Positions 61,232-64,000 of a stretch of DNA of 64,000 nucleotides are shown piece after piece (the first letter of the stretch is position 1; each line of letters starts with the position of its first letter). The stretch is from Peribacillus faecalis (lineage in GTDB: Bacteria > Bacillota > Bacilli > Bacillales > DSM-1321). The DNA lies in assembly GCF_014712675.1 (NCBI RefSeq), contig NZ_JACXSI010000006.1, forward strand, positions 1 through 64,000. The letters are read 5' to 3'. The position numbers and the translations under genes are program-made. A model generated the notes under the pieces. It saw nothing but the letters and a program-made list of their open reading frames with translations, was not told the origin of the DNA and made no database searches.

Positions 61232-61734
61232 CTAGCTCACTCCTTTAGAAAAACCGTCACCGGTCCTTTTTCAGCATGATTATGCTACTTCGATTCACCT
61301 CGGTGAAAAAGGCTCGAAAAGCGGAAGCGGCCTGCAAGTAAGGAACAGTGACTAAGGACGCTACGTCCGCATATCTTCGTCGCTGTGACTCTCGTCCTGA
61401 GAGCCTCCGACCAGCATAAGACGAATCATGCAGGAAATTGTAAGATTTCCGGAGTGATTTGGCTTATGACCTCGAGCTGTCAAATTCATCACTTGCCAGT
61501 CATGAATTTGACAAGATAATCAGAGATGTCTAATCGGAGATGAAAACTGGCTGGTCGCTGCAGCTAGACAAAGCCTAAGAAGGAACATCGACTAGGGACG
61601 CTACGTCCGCATATCTTCGTCGCTGTGACTCTCATCGTGAGAGCCCCACACAAGAAACCGCCATCGGTTTCTTTTAGGAGGTTGCTTAGGTCTCTGAGCA
61701 TGGCAGGTGTTTGGTTAGACAGCCATCTTTTTAA
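61232..61734. repeat. Intergenic repeat region with two 240-base-spaced copies and several hairpins
   Basis: A 68-base unit occurs twice in direct orientation, at 61340-61407 and 61580-61647, spaced by exactly 240 bases; the shared core reads gacgctacgtccgcatatct and continues into TTCGTCGCTGTGACTCTC. Between them lie a perfect hairpin TGTCAAATTCAT/ATGAATTTGACA (61478-61513) and another near 61430-61453. A terminator-like GAAACCG/CGGTTTC hairpin follows at about 61655-61675. Similar units are, to my recollection, scattered in Lysinibacillus/Solibacillus genomes. No gene is present. Confidence 0.75.
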
Positions 61735-62988
61735 TTAGCAAAAAAAAGCTTGCTCCTGCCCTTCCGACAACAGTAAAATATCCACTTCATCTCCCTGTTT
61801 ATAACTCTCTTCAGCAGGTGGTAATATTAATAACGAATCCGCGCCCGCTAGCGACGTAATCGAGCCTGACATATTCAATCCGACTGATGATACGTATATC
61901 TTCGCATTTCCATAATGAATTTTTGTACGGATCAGCTGGCTGAATGCTTTCGGTGCAGCGTAATTTTCCGTTAAAATTGCTTTTATGCTTTTCAAGTGAT
62001 GATGCCCGCTTCCGAGGCTCTTGCGAATGACCGGGCGAACGAACAGCTCAAAGCCTATATAGCTTGCGGAAGGATTCCCGGATAAGCCAAATAAGAACTG
62101 ATTGCCTCTTTTCGCTACTGTTGTCACACTGCCCGGCCTCATTGCCACTTTATTGAATAAAACATTCGCGCCTAAACGTTTGTAAATGTCAGGCATATAA
62201 TCATAATCACCAACAGAAACACCGCCTGTCGTAATCAAGACATCAACTTTCGCGAGCGCTTCTTGAACGGCAGCAAAACTTTTCTCTAAGTCATCCGGCA
62301 AGTTTCCTAAATAAACACCATCTCCGCCTGTTTTATCAATTTGCGCCAGCAGCATATATGAGTTACTGTTACGAATTTTCCCGAGAATGAGCGGTTCGTC
62401 AATTTCTAAAAGCTCATCTCCTGTTGCTAACACGCCAATTATAGGTCGTTTTCCGACTAATACCATACTGTAGCCGAACGTAGCCAATAAAGCGACAATA
62501 CCGGGCGTGATTAGCGTTCCTTTCTTGACGATGCAAGTTCCCTCCTGCAGCTCCTTTCCTTTAAAAAACACGTGCATGCCATGCGGTACTTTTTCTTTCA
62601 CTGTTATGTAGGTAACACCGTTTTTCGTATATGATTCAACATGTTCCAACATTACGACCGCGTTGCATTGCTCAGGCAATGGCGCCCCTGTCATAATCCG
62701 CACTGACTGAAAAGCACCGACTTTTCCTGAAAAAACATGGCCGGCTCCAATTTCACCAATAACTTCTAAGCTGACCGGACCGTCACCAGTATCCTCTGAT
62801 CGAATCGCATATCCGTCATATAGCGAGCGGTTGAATGCGGGCACATCCTGGTCAGCTATCACATTCTCCGCCAAAAAGCGACCGTGCGCTTCCGCTAAAG
62901 GAACATATTCTGTTTTGTTTTCGAACTGTGAATCCATAACTCTTCGGATAGCTTCCCCAATCGCTATCGCTGTCCGTATGTCTGTCAT
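61735..62988 (-). CDS. moeA: Molybdopterin molybdenumtransferase
   Basis: MoeA, about 417 residues, inserts molybdate into adenylated molybdopterin. Motifs: the N-terminal VPAFNRSLYDGYAIRS, the central GVLATGDELLE, ITTGGVSVGDYDYM (the MoCF domain), and FGLSGNPSASYIGFELF. ATG at 62988 follows AAGAGGTGG at good spacing and is preferred over GTG at 62997. It follows moeB after 12 bases. Confidence 0.94.
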   Translation of the reverse strand: MTDIRTAIAIGEAIRRVMDSQFENKTEYVPLAEAHGRFLAENVIADQDVPAFNRSLYDGYAIRSEDTGDGPVSLEVIGEIGAGHVFSGKVGAFQSVRIMTGAPLPEQCNAVVMLEHVESYTKNGVTYITVKEKVPHGMHVFFKGKELQEGTCIVKKGTLITPGIVALLATFGYSMVLVGKRPIIGVLATGDELLEIDEPLILGKIRNSNSYMLLAQIDKTGGDGVYLGNLPDDLEKSFAAVQEALAKVDVLITTGGVSVGDYDYMPDIYKRLGANVLFNKVAMRPGSVTTVAKRGNQFLFGLSGNPSASYIGFELFVRPVIRKSLGSGHHHLKSIKAILTENYAAPKAFSQLIRTKIHYGNAKIYVSSVGLNMSGSITSLAGADSLLILPPAEESYKQGDEVDILLLSEGQEQAFFC

Positions 62989-63000
62989 TGTTGCCACCTC

Positions 63001-64000
63001 TTAACCTAGCATTTTGTAATACACATTTTTTGCGATTTGAAGATTACTCGTTCCATGCACAAACACACGGCCATCCTGAAACAAAACAACCCGGTAATGC
63101 TCAAGCTGGCAGCTCAGCAAAAACGGATTGCGCAGTACTTTTCCGAGTCTTTCCCAACGCTTTTGAATCAGCTCAAGCGGATATATTTGCTTCTGTGCCG
63201 GACGGAGCAACACCGTATCACGACCGCATAGCACTGCCGCCTTCGTTTGTGTCTCATATTGCAAAAACGGATAAGTCGGCTGCACGCCGCACGATAAGCA
63301 GTCATCTTTTTTCGCTTTATCGATACGGATTGATAAATATTGATTATTCCATAAATCAACCGTCAAATACGTTTGACGCAATGCCTCTGTATCGCCGATG
63401 AGCCACTTCAAGCACTCTGTCACTTGATGTGACGCTATAATTTGAATAATTGGACTAATTATCCCGACTTGGTCGCATGTCGCTCCTGTTAACGGCATTT
63501 CTTTAAGCAAACACTGCAAGCACGGAGTTTTCCCCGGCATGATTGTAAAAGTCGAACCGAAACTGCCGGCACAAGCACCAAACAGAAACGGTACCCCTTT
63601 TTTTTGTGCAACATCGTTCAAGATGAAACGAATATCGAAATTATCGGTCGCATCTAAAATGACATCGACATTTCCAATAAAAGCTTCGATATTTGAAGCT
63701 GTCACATCAAGCACATGGGCATCCACTTCGACCTCGCTATTAATCTCGCTCAATCGTTTTTTCGCGGCAATCGCTTTCGGCAGCACAGCTTCTGCATCAC
63801 TCTCGCTATACAGATGCTGACGCTGCAGATTACTGTATTCTACATAATCGCGATCAATAATAGTAACGGCACCGACTCCCGAACGGACAAGCATCTCAGC
63901 ACCGGCACTTCCTAATGCCCCTGCTCCGATGATCAGGACCCGCTTTTTTTTCAACATTTCTTGCCTGTCACGTCCGATAAATGAACAAAGCTCCTGTTTT
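63001..64000 (-). CDS. moeB: MoeB/ThiF-type adenylyltransferase, 5' end beyond the window
   Basis: An E1-like enzyme that adenylates the MoaD C-terminus. The nucleotide motif is LIIGAGALGSAGAEMLVRSGVG, the Arg/Asn motif is DYVEYSNLQRQHL, and the zinc Cys pairs are in CLQCLL and CLSCG. The frame stays open to the window edge: the bases before the ATG at 63957 encode QELCSFIGRDRQE, the usual MoeB/ThiF N-terminus, so the gene starts beyond 64000. A C-terminal extension after the second Cys pair (about residues 230-318) is only loosely rhodanese-like in position and is not recognised. Confidence 0.9.
   Translation of the reverse strand, partial: KQELCSFIGRDRQEMLKKKRVLIIGAGALGSAGAEMLVRSGVGAVTIIDRDYVEYSNLQRQHLYSESDAEAVLPKAIAAKKRLSEINSEVEVDAHVLDVTASNIEAFIGNVDVILDATDNFDIRFILNDVAQKKGVPFLFGACAGSFGSTFTIMPGKTPCLQCLLKEMPLTGATCDQVGIISPIIQIIASHQVTECLKWLIGDTEALRQTYLTVDLWNNQYLSIRIDKAKKDDCLSCGVQPTYPFLQYETQTKAAVLCGRDTVLLRPAQKQIYPLELIQKRWERLGKVLRNPFLLSCQLEHYRVVLFQDGRVFVHGTSNLQIAKNVYYKMLG

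Noticed and set aside
61655-61675. GAAACCG/CGGTTTC hairpin as the terminator of a plus-strand gene
   Set aside because: No plus-strand gene precedes it; it is treated as part of the repeat region.

Overview
The window comes from a low-GC Gram-positive bacterium, most likely a member of the Bacillaceae/Planococcaceae (Lysinibacillus or Solibacillus-like). This rests on strong AGGAGG-type ribosome binding sites, frequent TTG/GTG starts, lipobox lipoproteins, sortase and LPXTG-type anchoring, and Bacillus-type purine, cobalamin and molybdopterin genes. No rRNA or intact tRNA gene is present, so the genus is inference.

Layout. 0-2 kb: the 5' end of a group II intron sits directly behind the terminator of a riboswitch-controlled guanine/hypoxanthine permease. 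2-8 kb: a nitroreductase/MarR pair, lipoproteins, two decayed tyrosine-recombinase tails, and a Vex-like FtsX ABC exporter. 8-12 kb: a cobalamin import and activation operon (btuR-btuF-btuC-btuD, minus strand). 12-15.5 kb: a B12 riboswitch in front of metE, followed by an acyl-CoA thioesterase. 16.3-36.2 kb: one 19.5-kb minus-strand operon behind a second B12 riboswitch. It encodes two transcobalamin-like alpha/alpha-barrel proteins, two DUF4430 (transcobalamin beta-domain-like) proteins, two ECF energising modules (EcfT plus fused double ATPase), one S component, a MoxR/DUF58/transglutaminase-like trio and a class D-like sortase. 36.5-41 kb: tRNA debris, an MFS carrier, a small MetE-like methyltransferase, a LysR regulator and a third B12-type riboswitch with no gene behind it. 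41-45 kb: a lipoprotein gene broken by one stop codon, a putative SOS-controlled HTH gene and a DUF697-type GTPase. 45.3-54.7 kb: a visibly more GC-rich operon for purine uptake and oxidation (xanthine dehydrogenase FAD, Mo and FeS subunits, a BMP-type nucleobase/nucleoside ABC importer, and a Rieske oxygenase resembling methylxanthine N-demethylases). 54.9-64 kb: molybdopterin genes (moaC, moaB, moaD, moaE, moeA, moeB), which would supply the dehydrogenase cofactor, interspersed with housekeeping genes and a duplicated intergenic repeat.

How it fits together. The 8-41 kb stretch is a cobalamin hub. A BtuFCD importer, an adenosyltransferase, B12-independent methionine synthesis repressed by B12, and a large B12-repressed surface-capture plus ECF-uptake operon lie side by side. 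The large operon looks like a bacterial split transcobalamin: the barrel and beta-domain that form one polypeptide in animal intrinsic factor/transcobalamin are on separate secreted or anchored proteins here. It is the best candidate in the window for an undescribed system. Its flanks carry a decayed integrase start, valine-tRNA-like 3' fragments on both sides, and a duplicated 3' end of the neighbouring thioesterase gene, all consistent with past site-specific integration. The 45-64 kb half is a purine-oxidation and molybdenum-cofactor block.
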